Positions 9,907-18,706 of a stretch of DNA of 64,000 nucleotides are shown piece by piece. The stretch spans positions 1 to 64,000 of the forward strand of contig CBFHHA010000008.1 in NCBI GenBank assembly GCA_965655625.1, in the 5' to 3' direction. The stretch is from CAJJDF01 sp965655625 (GTDB lineage: Bacteria; Bacteroidota; Bacteroidia; Flavobacteriales_D; CAJJDF01). Position 1 is the stretch's first letter. Each line of letters begins with the position of its first letter. The notes under the pieces were generated by a model, which was not told the DNA's origin, made no database searches, and was given only the letters and a program-made list of their open reading frames with translations. A program made the translations under genes and the position numbers.

Positions 9907-11529
9907 TTATGACTTCACAAATTTAACTGAATAACTTTTACCTTCTATCTGATAATTTAGAAAATATAGTCCTTTTGGCAGTGTATTCAATCCATTTATT
10001 TTCAATTTATTGTGTTGAGTATACGTTGGGAAACTTTTAATCCATTTTCCTTCTTTTGAAAATAAATTAAACACAACTTGATTTGTATTAGTTGCCTTAG
10101 TTTCTATAGTTAGCTCATCCATAACCGGATTTGGGTAAAACACGGGGGAGTAGTTTATATTTTTTTCCGAAATAGAAAGCCGAGGTTCTTGGTATATTCT
10201 AATATAATCTACACTCATTGTATCTTCCGAAAAGCTAGAAGCAATTCTGGGTTCAATAGCGATATTCAACAATATATATTGTTCAGCATCAAAAGGCCAC
10301 GTACTAGCATCCTTTACACCAGGATTATATACATAATGAACTACACTATCTACGCTAAATACCATTTTCTCGCTTGTCCACTCTAATGCATACACATGAA
10401 AATCTGTTGAGACCGTACTAATTGTCTGTCCACCATGATTTACAGTAGCACCAAAACTAGAGGGAGTGTGTAGGGCACTTTGAACAAAATTTTGATTTGC
10501 TCCCCAGTGCTCCATGATATCAATTTCGCCACAAGCTGGCCACCCAGTTGTGCCATATCCTTGAGTTTGCCAATAGGCACCTGTCTCTGAAATATTTTTT
10601 CCCAACATCCAAATTGCTGGCCAAGTTCCAACACCAGTAGGTAATTTTGCTCTTACTTCTACCCTTCCATATTTAAACGCAAATTTTGAATTAAGCCTTG
10701 CTGATGTAAATTGCTTGGTGTGACCTTGGTCTGTAAAAGTTTCTCTTTTTGCTATTAAATTCAATTTCCCCCCTTCCATTGATGAATTTACCATCCTGTT
10801 GGTGTAATGTTGTATCTCTCCGTTAAACCAACTTCCACCAGAAGGTAGCTGAGTTTGATGAAACCACTTCAAATTACTTATTGCACCGTTCCCATTAAAT
10901 TCATCCGACCAAACTAATTGACTAAAAATAGAGGTAGGAACAGTATCGTAATATTCAAAATCATCAAAATAAGCTAGTGCTTGATCGGTATTATTTTCAC
11001 CATTTACTTGAATAAGAATTCTATTTAAATCTGTCCGTAACACGGGAGCAGGCGAAGCAGCATCCAAATTGATGTAGGGATCTGTATCAAAATTAAACGT
11101 AACAGTTTGCCACTGGTTAAGGGAAATGTTTTTTATGATTTCTGTTTGAGTTGACCAAGGAGTAGAAGAAGAACCATTTTGTAATTTTAAAGACACCTGG
11201 TTATTTTGAGTTCCAGTAATCCCGGAAGAAGGAACATATATTTTAATTGAAAAAATATGATTAATGGACAAATTAAGATTTCTTCCTACATCCAACCTTA
11301 CATTTGCGAATTGACCTCCAACATCGTGATATTTTAATACTTTACTAGATGTATTTATACCTGTAGAATAAGGATTGTTAAAATTTGTGTCGATCTGACA
11401 GTTATCGCCTACCCAAGTTGAAATCCCTGTTCCAGTCTCAAAATTATCGATGATACTTTGAGAGTAAGAAAAATTGTTAAATAGGAATAGAAAAACGAAT
11501 TGAAATAAAAATATGGATTTTTTAATCAT
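9907..11529 (-). CDS. Secreted GH16 endo-beta-glucanase (laminarinase-type) with N-terminal binding domain and T9SS tail
   Basis: A signal peptide (ending SYSQ) precedes a binding-like domain at residues 25-195, homologous to the repeated domains of 6966-8729. The GH16 domain spans about 205-450 and carries the signature EIDIME at 335-340, whose first and last Glu are the nucleophile and acid/base. WPAIWMLG and the tryptophans around it fit the substrate cleft. The C-terminal 75 residues (FYPNPVMDELTIET ... PKGLYFLNY) are a T9SS sorting domain. Hydrolysis of beta-1,3(4)-glucans such as laminarin is the family's usual activity; the exact substrate cannot be read from sequence. Confidence 0.9.
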   Translation of the reverse strand: MIKKSIFLFQFVFLFLFNNFSYSQSIIDNFETGTGISTWVGDNCQIDTNFNNPYSTGINTSSKVLKYHDVGGQFANVRLDVGRNLNLSINHIFSIKIYVPSSGITGTQNNQVSLKLQNGSSSTPWSTQTEIIKNISLNQWQTVTFNFDTDPYINLDAASPAPVLRTDLNRILIQVNGENNTDQALAYFDDFEYYDTVPTSIFSQLVWSDEFNGNGAISNLKWFHQTQLPSGGSWFNGEIQHYTNRMVNSSMEGGKLNLIAKRETFTDQGHTKQFTSARLNSKFAFKYGRVEVRAKLPTGVGTWPAIWMLGKNISETGAYWQTQGYGTTGWPACGEIDIMEHWGANQNFVQSALHTPSSFGATVNHGGQTISTVSTDFHVYALEWTSEKMVFSVDSVVHYVYNPGVKDASTWPFDAEQYILLNIAIEPRIASSFSEDTMSVDYIRIYQEPRLSISEKNINYSPVFYPNPVMDELTIETKATNTNQVVFNLFSKEGKWIKSFPTYTQHNKLKINGLNTLPKGLYFLNYQIEGKSYSVKFVKS

Positions 11530-11978
11530 GTGGAATATAGTTATTGTCTAAAATACAAAAACCTAAATTACAAAAAAATAAATGAATTTTCTCTCCTCCT
11601 ACCACTTTAGAAAATAATTTTAATTTCTAATTCGAGATAGTTCATTAATAAAAATTATGATTCATTATTCTTTGCCAAACCTCATCTTGTTTGAAGTTTA
11701 AACCCGCATATTTTTTATGTAACTTATTCCCATTTTACTAATAAAAAAAAATAACAGGATTAGACACTTTATTGTACGTTTTCATAAGTGCCTTTAACTC
11801 TTAAAAAATTATCATATACTCCTAGTCCAATATAAATTTATTCCAAATTCCTCAAGCCAAATGAACATCCACTTTAATTAAAAAAATCATCTTTTAATGT
11901 TTTTTGGCTCAAAATATTCGCTAATAATTACATCATTCCATTTTATTTAGTACCTTAAAGTAAAAATTACAATAAGGG
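11530..11978. other. Divergent intergenic region upstream of gapA
   Basis: Very AT-rich, 449 bp, between the leftward GH16 gene and gapA. It must hold both promoters. I could not place a -33/-7 pair with confidence and see no other gene. Confidence 0.5.
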
Positions 11979-12974
11979 ATGATAAAAATAGCAATTAATG
12001 GTTTTGGTAGGATAGGGAGATTAGCATTTCGCATCGCCATAAAAAGAGAAAATGTTCAGATAGTGGCGATAAATGATTTATTGGATGTAGATTATTTAGC
12101 CTATTTATTAAAATATGATTCTGTTCACGGTAAATTTGATGGAACAGTTGAAGTAAAAAAAGGACAATTAATAGTAAATGGTAATGTAATTAGAGTTTCA
12201 TCAGAGAGAAACCCGGAAAACTTAAAATGGGATGAGGTGAACACTGATTTTGTAATAGAATGTACTGGAATCTTCAAAACCATAGAAAAAGCTACTTTGC
12301 ATATCAAAGGAGGCGCAAAGAAAGTTATTATATCAGCCCCCTCTCCTGACGCTCCGATGTTCGTTATGGGGGTAAATCATACAGATTTAAAAGAAAGTGA
12401 CACTATATTTTCTAATGCTTCGTGTACAACAAATTGTTTAGCACCTATTGCCAAAGTAATACATGAAAATTTTGAAATTACAAGTGGCTTAATGACCACT
12501 ATACACGCAACAACGGCTTCACAAAAAACAGTTGACAGCCCATCCGTAAAGGATTGGAGAGCAGGTAGATCAGCTTTACATAATATAATTCCTTCTTCGA
12601 CTGGTGCGGCAAAAGCAGTTGGAAAAGTAATTCCTGCATTAAATGGAAAGTTAACAGGAATGGCATTTAGAGTTCCAACTATGGATGTTTCTGTAATAGA
12701 TTTAACGGTTAATATTGCAAAAAGTGCTTCCTATGAAGATATTTGTAAAGTAATAAAAGATGCTTCTGAAAATCAGTTGCGGGGAATTTTGGGTTATACA
12801 GAAGATTCAGTGGTTTCACAAGACTTTATAGGAGAAACCTGTACTTCTGTTTTTGATTCAAAAGCTGGAATATCAATAAATGATCATTTTGTCAAAGTGG
12901 TTTCTTGGTACGACAATGAGTATGGCTATTCTTCAAAAATAATTGATTTGTTGGAATATTCAGCTTCCCTATAA
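11979..12974 (+). CDS. gapA: Glyceraldehyde-3-phosphate dehydrogenase, type I
   Basis: Full-length, 331 residues. The NAD-binding motif GFGRIGR is at residues 8-14, the catalytic SCTTNC motif has Cys149, and TGAAKAVGKV and WYDNEYGYS are conserved. It catalyses the NAD-dependent oxidative phosphorylation of glyceraldehyde 3-phosphate in glycolysis, and the reverse in gluconeogenesis. It is monocistronic, with a hairpin terminator about 120 bp downstream. Asp33 in the AINDLLD segment suggests NAD rather than NADP preference. Confidence 0.95.
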   Translation: MIKIAINGFGRIGRLAFRIAIKRENVQIVAINDLLDVDYLAYLLKYDSVHGKFDGTVEVKKGQLIVNGNVIRVSSERNPENLKWDEVNTDFVIECTGIFKTIEKATLHIKGGAKKVIISAPSPDAPMFVMGVNHTDLKESDTIFSNASCTTNCLAPIAKVIHENFEITSGLMTTIHATTASQKTVDSPSVKDWRAGRSALHNIIPSSTGAAKAVGKVIPALNGKLTGMAFRVPTMDVSVIDLTVNIAKSASYEDICKVIKDASENQLRGILGYTEDSVVSQDFIGETCTSVFDSKAGISINDHFVKVVSWYDNEYGYSSKIIDLLEYSASL

Positions 12975-13044
12975 GGCAAAGTGCTAATTTCTATAATTAG
13001 TAATTCAATTCCTTCCAACTATTAAGTTTATTTTCAATATTTTT

Positions 13045-13240
13045 TTTTTCAAAGTAGCTCTAACAGCTAAATCTAACAGCTAAAAACAAAAAACTCCAAG
13101 AGTTTAAACTCTTGGAGTTTTAAATATATCTTTATAAAAATCTGTAATGGTTTTTTAGGACGTCACACTAGAACAATCAAAAATTAGGTTGTAACGATTA
13201 TTAATATTCTATTTTTGGAGCCTTTTTGGTAACACAGATC
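13045..13240 (+). repeat. Modular intergenic repeat, copy A
   Basis: Contains box 1 (TCTAACAGCTAAAAACAAAAA-like; the AATCTAACAGC part at about 13070-13080), then the gapA-side hairpin at 13091-13121, then box 2 (CAAAAATTAGGTTGTAAC from about 13177) and the tail TTTTTGGTAACACA ending about 13236. The same boxes recur in copies B-E. Confidence 0.7.
13091..13121 (+). terminator. Terminator hairpin downstream of gapA
   Basis: A perfect 14-bp stem (AAACTCCAAGAGTT and its complement) is followed by a short T-run. It sits inside repeat copy A between the two conserved boxes. Confidence 0.8.
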
Positions 13241-13417
13241 TGTTTCTAAAAAATTAAGATTTTCTTTTTTCGTCCTATTCCTCTTTAATGAATTTTTTTT
13301 ATTCCTACTGTTCTATTGTTTTTACCTTCGAATAAAATCAAATAATAATTATTTCCTACATTAAGATTATCATACAGCCGAAAACAAAAAAGACCTAATT
13401 TAAAATAAGGAAAATAA

Positions 13418-14692
13418 TCATTCGAATGTTATCGTAACTTGACCATCTCCGTTAGCAAAACTATATCCTTGAGTATGTGTAACATTTGTTGCAGATGGAT
13501 CTGTATAAGATGATCCTCCTCCTCCTCCTCCTCCGGCATCTGAACCGTTAGAGTCTCCTCCTCCTCCTCCTCCATAATAACCTCCTCCTCCTCCACCTCC
13601 GAATCTACCGTTGTTACCTCCAGTACCACCTATACCAAATATACCACTAGTACTATTGTAATTTACACTCACACCACCAGTAGTTTGATTTCCACCATTA
13701 CCGCCTATAGCACCACTGCTTCCATTTCCATTTGGCCCTCTTGTTAGTCCAGGATTTGAAGCACTTTGATTTGTTCCGCCTGCTCCACCTGTTGATCCGT
13801 TACCTGCAGTAGTTCCTCCGCCATGTCCTCCATCACCTCCAGGTTGAGATTCTCTTCTTTGAACACCTCCGCCTCCGCCTCCGCCAGCTACATAAATTCT
13901 ATTTGACAACGCAGTTGCGTTAATTCTAATATCAGTTGCACCTCCACCTCCACCTCCACTGGTACCTCCCGGATCACCACCTCCGTTCCAACCACCCTGC
14001 CCATTCCCGGGCGTCCAAGGATTATATACAGGTTGATAAGTTGTACCTCCTGAATTTACAGTAGAACCACCTTTTCCACCTACATAAACATAAAATGTAG
14101 TCCCACTAGTAACATTATAAGTTGCCTGAACTCTTCCACCTAAACCACCACGACCATTCCATGAAGTTGATCCATGTCCTCCTTTTCCTCCATAACCATC
14201 TACCACAATTTTTGTTACTCCTAATGGAACCGTAAAACTTTGAACTGATCCTGTGTAGTTAAAAGTTATGGCTGCACTGGACACGTTTACAGTTAGGTTA
14301 CCACTCTGTCCTCCAAAAGAAACAGCAAATACAGCAGAACCACTTGTGGCGGGTGTTCCCGAAATCGTAAACAACAAAGAATCACTTCCATTAGCCAAAG
14401 TACCGCTTGACAAAGTGGCTGTCATTCCAGTAACGCCAGTTGATGAAAAACTTTGAGATGTATAGTCTCCACTATTTCCTCCTGTGTAAGGTATGTTTAC
14501 AGTAACACCACTTGCTACTTGATTTTCTATAAGACCCCCTAACTGATTACCAGAACTAAAGTTTAAAGAAGTAACAGTAGCTACTCTACTCTGATTACTG
14601 CCTCTACATTTGCAAGGAATTGTAAATGTAGTTTGAGAATAAAATAATTGTACTGATGTTAAAAAAAGAACTGATAATAAAAGGTGTTTCAT
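13418..14692 (-). CDS. Secreted glycine-rich protein
   Basis: The signal peptide ends in LFYSQ. A beta-rich region (residues 20-150) with an Ig-like repeat feel is followed by about 250 residues of Gly-Gly-Xaa-rich sequence with many GGGGG runs, ending SSYTDPSATNVTHTQGYSFANGDGQVTITF. The Gly-rich region with YVAGGGGGG and a C-terminal SYTD...GQVTI strand resembles eukaryotic-like glycine-rich cell-surface domains seen in Bacteroidota. No T9SS domain is apparent. The role is unknown, perhaps structural or adhesive. Confidence 0.75.
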   Translation of the reverse strand: MKHLLLSVLFLTSVQLFYSQTTFTIPCKCRGSNQSRVATVTSLNFSSGNQLGGLIENQVASGVTVNIPYTGGNSGDYTSQSFSSTGVTGMTATLSSGTLANGSDSLLFTISGTPATSGSAVFAVSFGGQSGNLTVNVSSAAITFNYTGSVQSFTVPLGVTKIVVDGYGGKGGHGSTSWNGRGGLGGRVQATYNVTSGTTFYVYVGGKGGSTVNSGGTTYQPVYNPWTPGNGQGGWNGGGDPGGTSGGGGGGATDIRINATALSNRIYVAGGGGGGGVQRRESQPGGDGGHGGGTTAGNGSTGGAGGTNQSASNPGLTRGPNGNGSSGAIGGNGGNQTTGGVSVNYNSTSGIFGIGGTGGNNGRFGGGGGGGYYGGGGGGDSNGSDAGGGGGGGSSYTDPSATNVTHTQGYSFANGDGQVTITFE

Positions 14693-14833
14693 TGGGTTTA
14701 AGGTTTATTTTTTTGATTTGCCAAAAACAAAATTATCATAAATATAGCTTTATTTTTGTTAATCACCTACTCCCAAAAGGAAATTAATAAAAAAGTTAGT
14801 ATGTTACCTACAATAAAAAAAAATTACAAAAAA

Positions 14834-15004
14834 ATGATATTTCATTCCAATTTAATAAAACTAACCATTTTTATTCGGTCTTTTATTGGAATAAAAAATT
14901 CTTTAATTGCGCAAGCTTGGAGTAAGTCTTTTACCGCTGGGGTTATCGATTCTAACGGAAGTTTACTTGGGGGTTCGGAGGTTTTACAATTAGTGTCTCA
15001 CTAG
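14834..15004 (+). pseudogene. Truncated 5' fragment of an exported protein gene
   Basis: The ATG at 14834 opens a possible signal peptide (ending SLIAQ) followed by AWSKSFTAGVIDSNGSLLGG and then SEVLQLVSH and a stop. This looks like the start of a larger secreted beta-propeller-type protein; the similarity is from memory and not checked. The frame stops just where dispersed repeat copy B begins, so the rest of the gene appears lost. It may instead be chance coding. Confidence 0.35.
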
Positions 15005-15080
15005 AACGATCAAAAATTAGGGTGTAACTATTGTAAATCCTCAGATTCTATATTTTTGGTATTACTTTGGTAACACAAAA
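15005..15080 (+). repeat. Modular intergenic repeat, copy B
   Basis: Box 2 (CAAAAATTAGGGTGTAAC from 15011) and the tail TTTTTGGTATTAC...GTAACACAAAAA, which can fold into an imperfect hairpin. It abuts the end of the truncated gene at 15004. Box 1 is not seen. Confidence 0.65.
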
Positions 15081-15244
15081 ATCACTTTTCCCTCTAACCA
15101 AAAACCACTCTACCCAACTATCCATTTGTTTTACCGAATTATATTTTGACAATAAATTCGATAATATTGATGTAAAAGAACGAAGAAGAACAAAAGACGG
15201 ATAAGAATAAAATTGAATTTGGAATATTTTCAACATGGAGGTAA

Positions 15245-15589
15245 TTATTGATTTGCCTTATTTAATGAGTAGGCAGTTAGAGCAAAAATCAATAATAAGA
15301 TTCCATTAATTATTATATAACTTGGAATTGAAAATGTAAAAGAAGAAAATATTAAATTACTTATTAGTGCTATTGTAAAGAAAATCCCTGAAACAACGCG
15401 AATATTTGTGGTTGTTCGTGGTTGTTCAAAATTAACTCCAATTGCAATTACTAAAGTCATGGCAAGAAAAACAAAGCTTCCCAAACTCAATATTATTTTG
15501 TTTTCGCTATTGTGAAAACTATATAAACCGTAAGCAATAAGTCCGCTTATCGCTATGGCTATAATTGTTTGTACAACATTTAATTTCAT
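15245..15589 (-). CDS. Small membrane protein, unknown function
   Basis: The 114-residue product has four hydrophobic segments (starting near residues 6, 32, 65 and 90), so it should be an inner-membrane protein. It begins 4 bp after the GYF-domain gene and is the last member of a six-gene leftward operon. I recognise no family. Confidence 0.6.
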   Translation of the reverse strand: MKLNVVQTIIAIAISGLIAYGLYSFHNSENKIILSLGSFVFLAMTLVIAIGVNFEQPRTTTNIRVVSGIFFTIALISNLIFSSFTFSIPSYIIINGILLLIFALTAYSLNKANQ

Positions 15590-15593
15590 AATC

Positions 15594-15947
15594 TTATTTT
15601 TTTTGTTGAAAAGGTGGAGGTGCTAATGCGACCAATTTTAAAACCTCAGGAACTTGTTCTGCCATTTTCCAACTTGGCAAAGAAGGCATCCAAACATAAG
15701 TTTCTTTTAAAACTTTCTTTTCGGCTATTAAACGGGCTAATTCCTGTTCAGAAAAAGGTCCTGCTTGCTTGCCTTCAATCATTGCATAGAAAAAATTTTC
15801 TTTTGACTTTTCCATTGAGTTCATTGCACCTGGAATGTGCATATTCGACATTGATTGGTTCATGGTTTTAACCATTTGCTGAGCTACCGCCATACCCATA
15901 CCAAATTCAACTAATCGATCCATCGAAAAAAAACTGCTATCGTCCAT
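15594..15947 (-). CDS. GYF_2-domain protein
   Basis: 117 residues. The C-terminal half, FYAMIEGKQAGPFSEQEL ... ETYVWMPSLPSWKMAEQVPE, is a GYF_2 (DUF4339) domain, a small fold thought to bind peptides. The SPFH protein encoded upstream in the same operon ends with the same domain. The N-terminal 50 residues (MDRLVEFGMGMAVAQQMVKTMN) are Met-rich and helical and resemble the Met/Gly stretch of the SPFH protein. The two may share a partner or interact. Confidence 0.75.
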   Translation of the reverse strand: MDDSSFFSMDRLVEFGMGMAVAQQMVKTMNQSMSNMHIPGAMNSMEKSKENFFYAMIEGKQAGPFSEQELARLIAEKKVLKETYVWMPSLPSWKMAEQVPEVLKLVALAPPPFQQKK

Positions 15948-15969
15948 AATTTTGAAATATTATTTTATT

Positions 15970-16182
15970 TTAAGGCATATCTTCTGTGCCGTACAAGTGA
16001 ATATGTCCCATGTCACACCTATTAAATCTATTTCTTATTTTTTTGTAGCCTTTTATTAAACCATATTTTTGTAATGCAATAACTGCGTATTCTGAACAAC
16101 TTGGCTTATAAATGCAATCAGGAGTAAATTTTGTAAAATACTTTTGATAAATACGAATTAAAAATATTAGTAAAGCTTTCAT
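15970..16182 (-). CDS. yidD: YidD family membrane protein insertion factor
   Basis: 70 residues with the family core CIYKPSCSEYAVIALQKYG and GYKKIRNRFNRC. YidD assists YidC-mediated insertion of inner-membrane proteins in E. coli. It is normally found next to rnpA and yidC; here it sits inside an SPFH/TerB operon, sharing its start region with the end of the upstream gene (both at 16182). A dedicated copy for an operon product is possible. Confidence 0.85.
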   Translation of the reverse strand: MKALLIFLIRIYQKYFTKFTPDCIYKPSCSEYAVIALQKYGLIKGYKKIRNRFNRCDMGHIHLYGTEDMP

Positions 16183-17300
16183 TATTTCATGCCATTAGTA
16201 TAAACTGTTTTGTAAGAATATTCCTGACCATATAATAATTTATCTAACCATGACATCTTACGTTTTAAAGCAAATGTAACAGGAACTTTGGTTATAAAGT
16301 CTTCCTTAAACTTCTTCAATCTTTCTCTTTCTTCCTCCGTTCTTGATTCTTGTGAATTATAATCATCCGAATAGATTAATTCTAGTTTTTCAATATTTTC
16401 CTTTGTAAGAATATTCGAACCAATAATAATTTCTTTATTCTTTTTGAATAAAAAACCAATTACAGGAATTGAAGCAAGTAAATCTCGTATAATAGCTAAT
16501 AACCCCTTGACTTCTGGGAAATACCATAAATCAAAACGGCTTAAATAAGTCTTGTTACCCTTGTTTTCTCCGTGTAATTGATTGATTTTTAAGTCACTAT
16601 TACTTGAAAACAATAAACCTTGAGAATACATTTCTTTAAAAGACGGTATATCGATCATCTTTTCGAAGCCTAAATGACTATCAACTATTCTATCAATATC
16701 TTCCGAAAATTTTTCTTGAATTATCTCTTTGTTTTCTTTTATTAGATTACTTAAAGATATCGATTCTAATGATTCAAAAATATAGTCGTCCGTCTCTCTA
16801 TTGAAGATGTTTCTCAATTTGAAGTGTTTGTTTAATGCTTGAACGTCCGATTCGTTTTTTTCGTTATTCAAAAAATTAAGTTTTTGAGAATTGTCACCAC
16901 CTTTTGAAGAACATCCCAAACCTTTTACATTCTTACAGCCAGGTAGTTTCACGTTGCAGCCAGGTAGGCCAACTTTACAACCAAGTTTTTTAGGGTCGAG
17001 TTTAATTAGTGGACCCAAGTAAACTTGATACTGTGTTTTTTTGTCTGTCTTGGTGAAGCTGTAAACGCCATGTAAACCACCTAAATCTTCGACGTTCTCA
17101 ACATACAGATTGTGACCAAACACTTTGTCTGTTTCAATTTTATAACTCTGTTCTCCAAGTACGTTAAATTTTTCCGAAATATTTTTTTCGATAAATTCTT
17201 TTTTAGATAATTTTTTGTTGAATTCTTCGACTCTTTTGAAAGAATTGCAACATGATCGAGTAATTTCTTCTTGTCTATTTAATACAATTATTTTCTTCAT
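16182..17300 (-). CDS. Hypothetical protein with a repeated Cys motif
   Basis: 372 residues, no signal peptide. Cys108, 115, 122 and 130 fall in a short repeat (LGCKVGLPGCNVKLPGCK...) at almost regular seven-residue spacing, which could bind metal or form a stacked turn structure. A hydrophobic stretch near residues 265-285 may be a membrane segment. It lies between the SPFH gene (29 bp upstream) and yidD (overlapping). I do not recognise the family. Confidence 0.65.
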   Translation of the reverse strand: MKKIIVLNRQEEITRSCCNSFKRVEEFNKKLSKKEFIEKNISEKFNVLGEQSYKIETDKVFGHNLYVENVEDLGGLHGVYSFTKTDKKTQYQVYLGPLIKLDPKKLGCKVGLPGCNVKLPGCKNVKGLGCSSKGGDNSQKLNFLNNEKNESDVQALNKHFKLRNIFNRETDDYIFESLESISLSNLIKENKEIIQEKFSEDIDRIVDSHLGFEKMIDIPSFKEMYSQGLLFSSNSDLKINQLHGENKGNKTYLSRFDLWYFPEVKGLLAIIRDLLASIPVIGFLFKKNKEIIIGSNILTKENIEKLELIYSDDYNSQESRTEEERERLKKFKEDFITKVPVTFALKRKMSWLDKLLYGQEYSYKTVYTNGMK

Positions 17301-17329
17301 AGCGATTATATTTATTTTTTATTGATTTT

Positions 17330-18676
17330 TTATTGATTGAAAGGAGGTGGTGGTGGCGGAACTACTCCAAACAATGAGGATAATTCCTGTACATTACCTG
17401 CCAATTCCCAACCTGCCATACCTTGTTTCCATACATAAGTGTCTCTTGTAATTTGACCACTTTGTACCATCTGTTGCAATTGTTGCCAACCAAACGGACC
17501 GCTTTGCTGACCATTTACTGAAACATTATATTGAACTTGAGGTGGAGGAGGCGGAGTTTGTTTTTGCTCATTCATTCCTTGCATCATCCCACCGACAGCA
17601 CCTGCCATACCAGAGCCAACTGCACCACCCATTGCCATGCTTGCCATCATAGAACCAGGATCCATCATTCCACCACCTGTGCCTGTTCCGCCACCAGAAC
17701 CCATTTTACCCATACTTTCGGCAGCAGTTTTAGCTACTTCTGTTTGTTGATTTAATTGATGAACAGATATATTTTGACCTTCTGTTTGAAGTTTTTGTGC
17801 CCGTTGCGCTTCTTCTCTCTGAATACGGAGTGTTTCCTCCATATTCGTGGCGTTAATCTCTTGAGTATCTTGTAAATTCTTAATATTTACGTCTGTCTGT
17901 GCTCCAACAGTTTTTGTCGTTTGTTCCGCTGTAACTTTTCTTAATTCGGCATAACCTTCAGCTTCTTTGTCAACTTCAAGTGTTGCAATATCCAAACCTT
18001 TCATATTCACTCCAAAATCAGTTTCAAGACGACTGCCTAAATACTTAGCAACTAAATCATTTATTTCAAGGATTTTTCTTTCCATTTGCAAAACAGGCAT
18101 TCCATTATCAGCAGGAATATTTGTCACAACACCCTTAATGTATTTGGTTACAGCATCTTTAATTTGCTTTTTAAAGTCGTCTAACTCAAAGTTAATTAAA
18201 CGGTTCAGCTTTATAAATCCCTTGTAGTCTGTGATATTAAAGGTTATAGTTCCACGTACAGCCATTGGAACTGCAAAATCCAAAAATCTTGGGTCAAATA
18301 CATCAAAATAGGGAATTCCAAACTTGATTTGCACGTTCCCAGATAGATTAATAAAATAAATTTCTGCTTGAAATGGTGATGCTCCGCCAAATGCAGAGCC
18401 TACAATGCTTGTTAATATTGGAAAGTTTGCAGTTTTTATAGTTTGGTCATGAGGACCCAAAATAAAATCCTGATTTTCGCCATCTTTTTGTTTATAAACA
18501 AAAACTGCAAGTTCTCCGTCTTTTACACGAAGACTACTACCGAAGCGTATTGCATTCTCTTTTTTTGTACTATTAGCCTCCCCCGAAGGTCGCCATTTCC
18601 AAACAAGATATTCTTGTTCGTCACAGCGGATTACATCCATTAATCCACCTTCTGATTTTTTTCCAAATAGTCCCAT
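17330..18676 (-). CDS. SPFH-domain (YdjI/virion-core-like) protein with C-terminal GYF_2 domain
   Basis: The N-terminal 270 residues match the SPFH/band-7-like family often labelled 'virion core protein', related to B. subtilis YdjI (VIRCDEQEYLVWKWRPSGEANS ... ILEINDLVAKYLGSRLETDFGVNMKGLDIATLEVD). A charged helical region, a Gly/Met-rich linker (about 320-370) and a GYF_2 domain (NGQQSGPFGWQQLQQMV ... DTYVWKQGMAGWELAG) follow. YdjI-type proteins act with membrane-stress complexes. Here it is encoded 30 bp after the TerB/zinc-ribbon gene. A membrane microdomain or stress role is inferred. Confidence 0.8.
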   Translation of the reverse strand: MGLFGKKSEGGLMDVIRCDEQEYLVWKWRPSGEANSTKKENAIRFGSSLRVKDGELAVFVYKQKDGENQDFILGPHDQTIKTANFPILTSIVGSAFGGASPFQAEIYFINLSGNVQIKFGIPYFDVFDPRFLDFAVPMAVRGTITFNITDYKGFIKLNRLINFELDDFKKQIKDAVTKYIKGVVTNIPADNGMPVLQMERKILEINDLVAKYLGSRLETDFGVNMKGLDIATLEVDKEAEGYAELRKVTAEQTTKTVGAQTDVNIKNLQDTQEINATNMEETLRIQREEAQRAQKLQTEGQNISVHQLNQQTEVAKTAAESMGKMGSGGGTGTGGGMMDPGSMMASMAMGGAVGSGMAGAVGGMMQGMNEQKQTPPPPPQVQYNVSVNGQQSGPFGWQQLQQMVQSGQITRDTYVWKQGMAGWELAGNVQELSSLFGVVPPPPPPFNQ

Positions 18677-18706
18677 GTTTTATTATTTTATGTCGCTTTA
18701 AATAAA

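Noticed and set aside
15048..15236. 62-residue minus-strand frame downstream of repeat copy B
   Set aside because: It covers the repeat and intergenic DNA, with no motif or partner; most likely non-coding.
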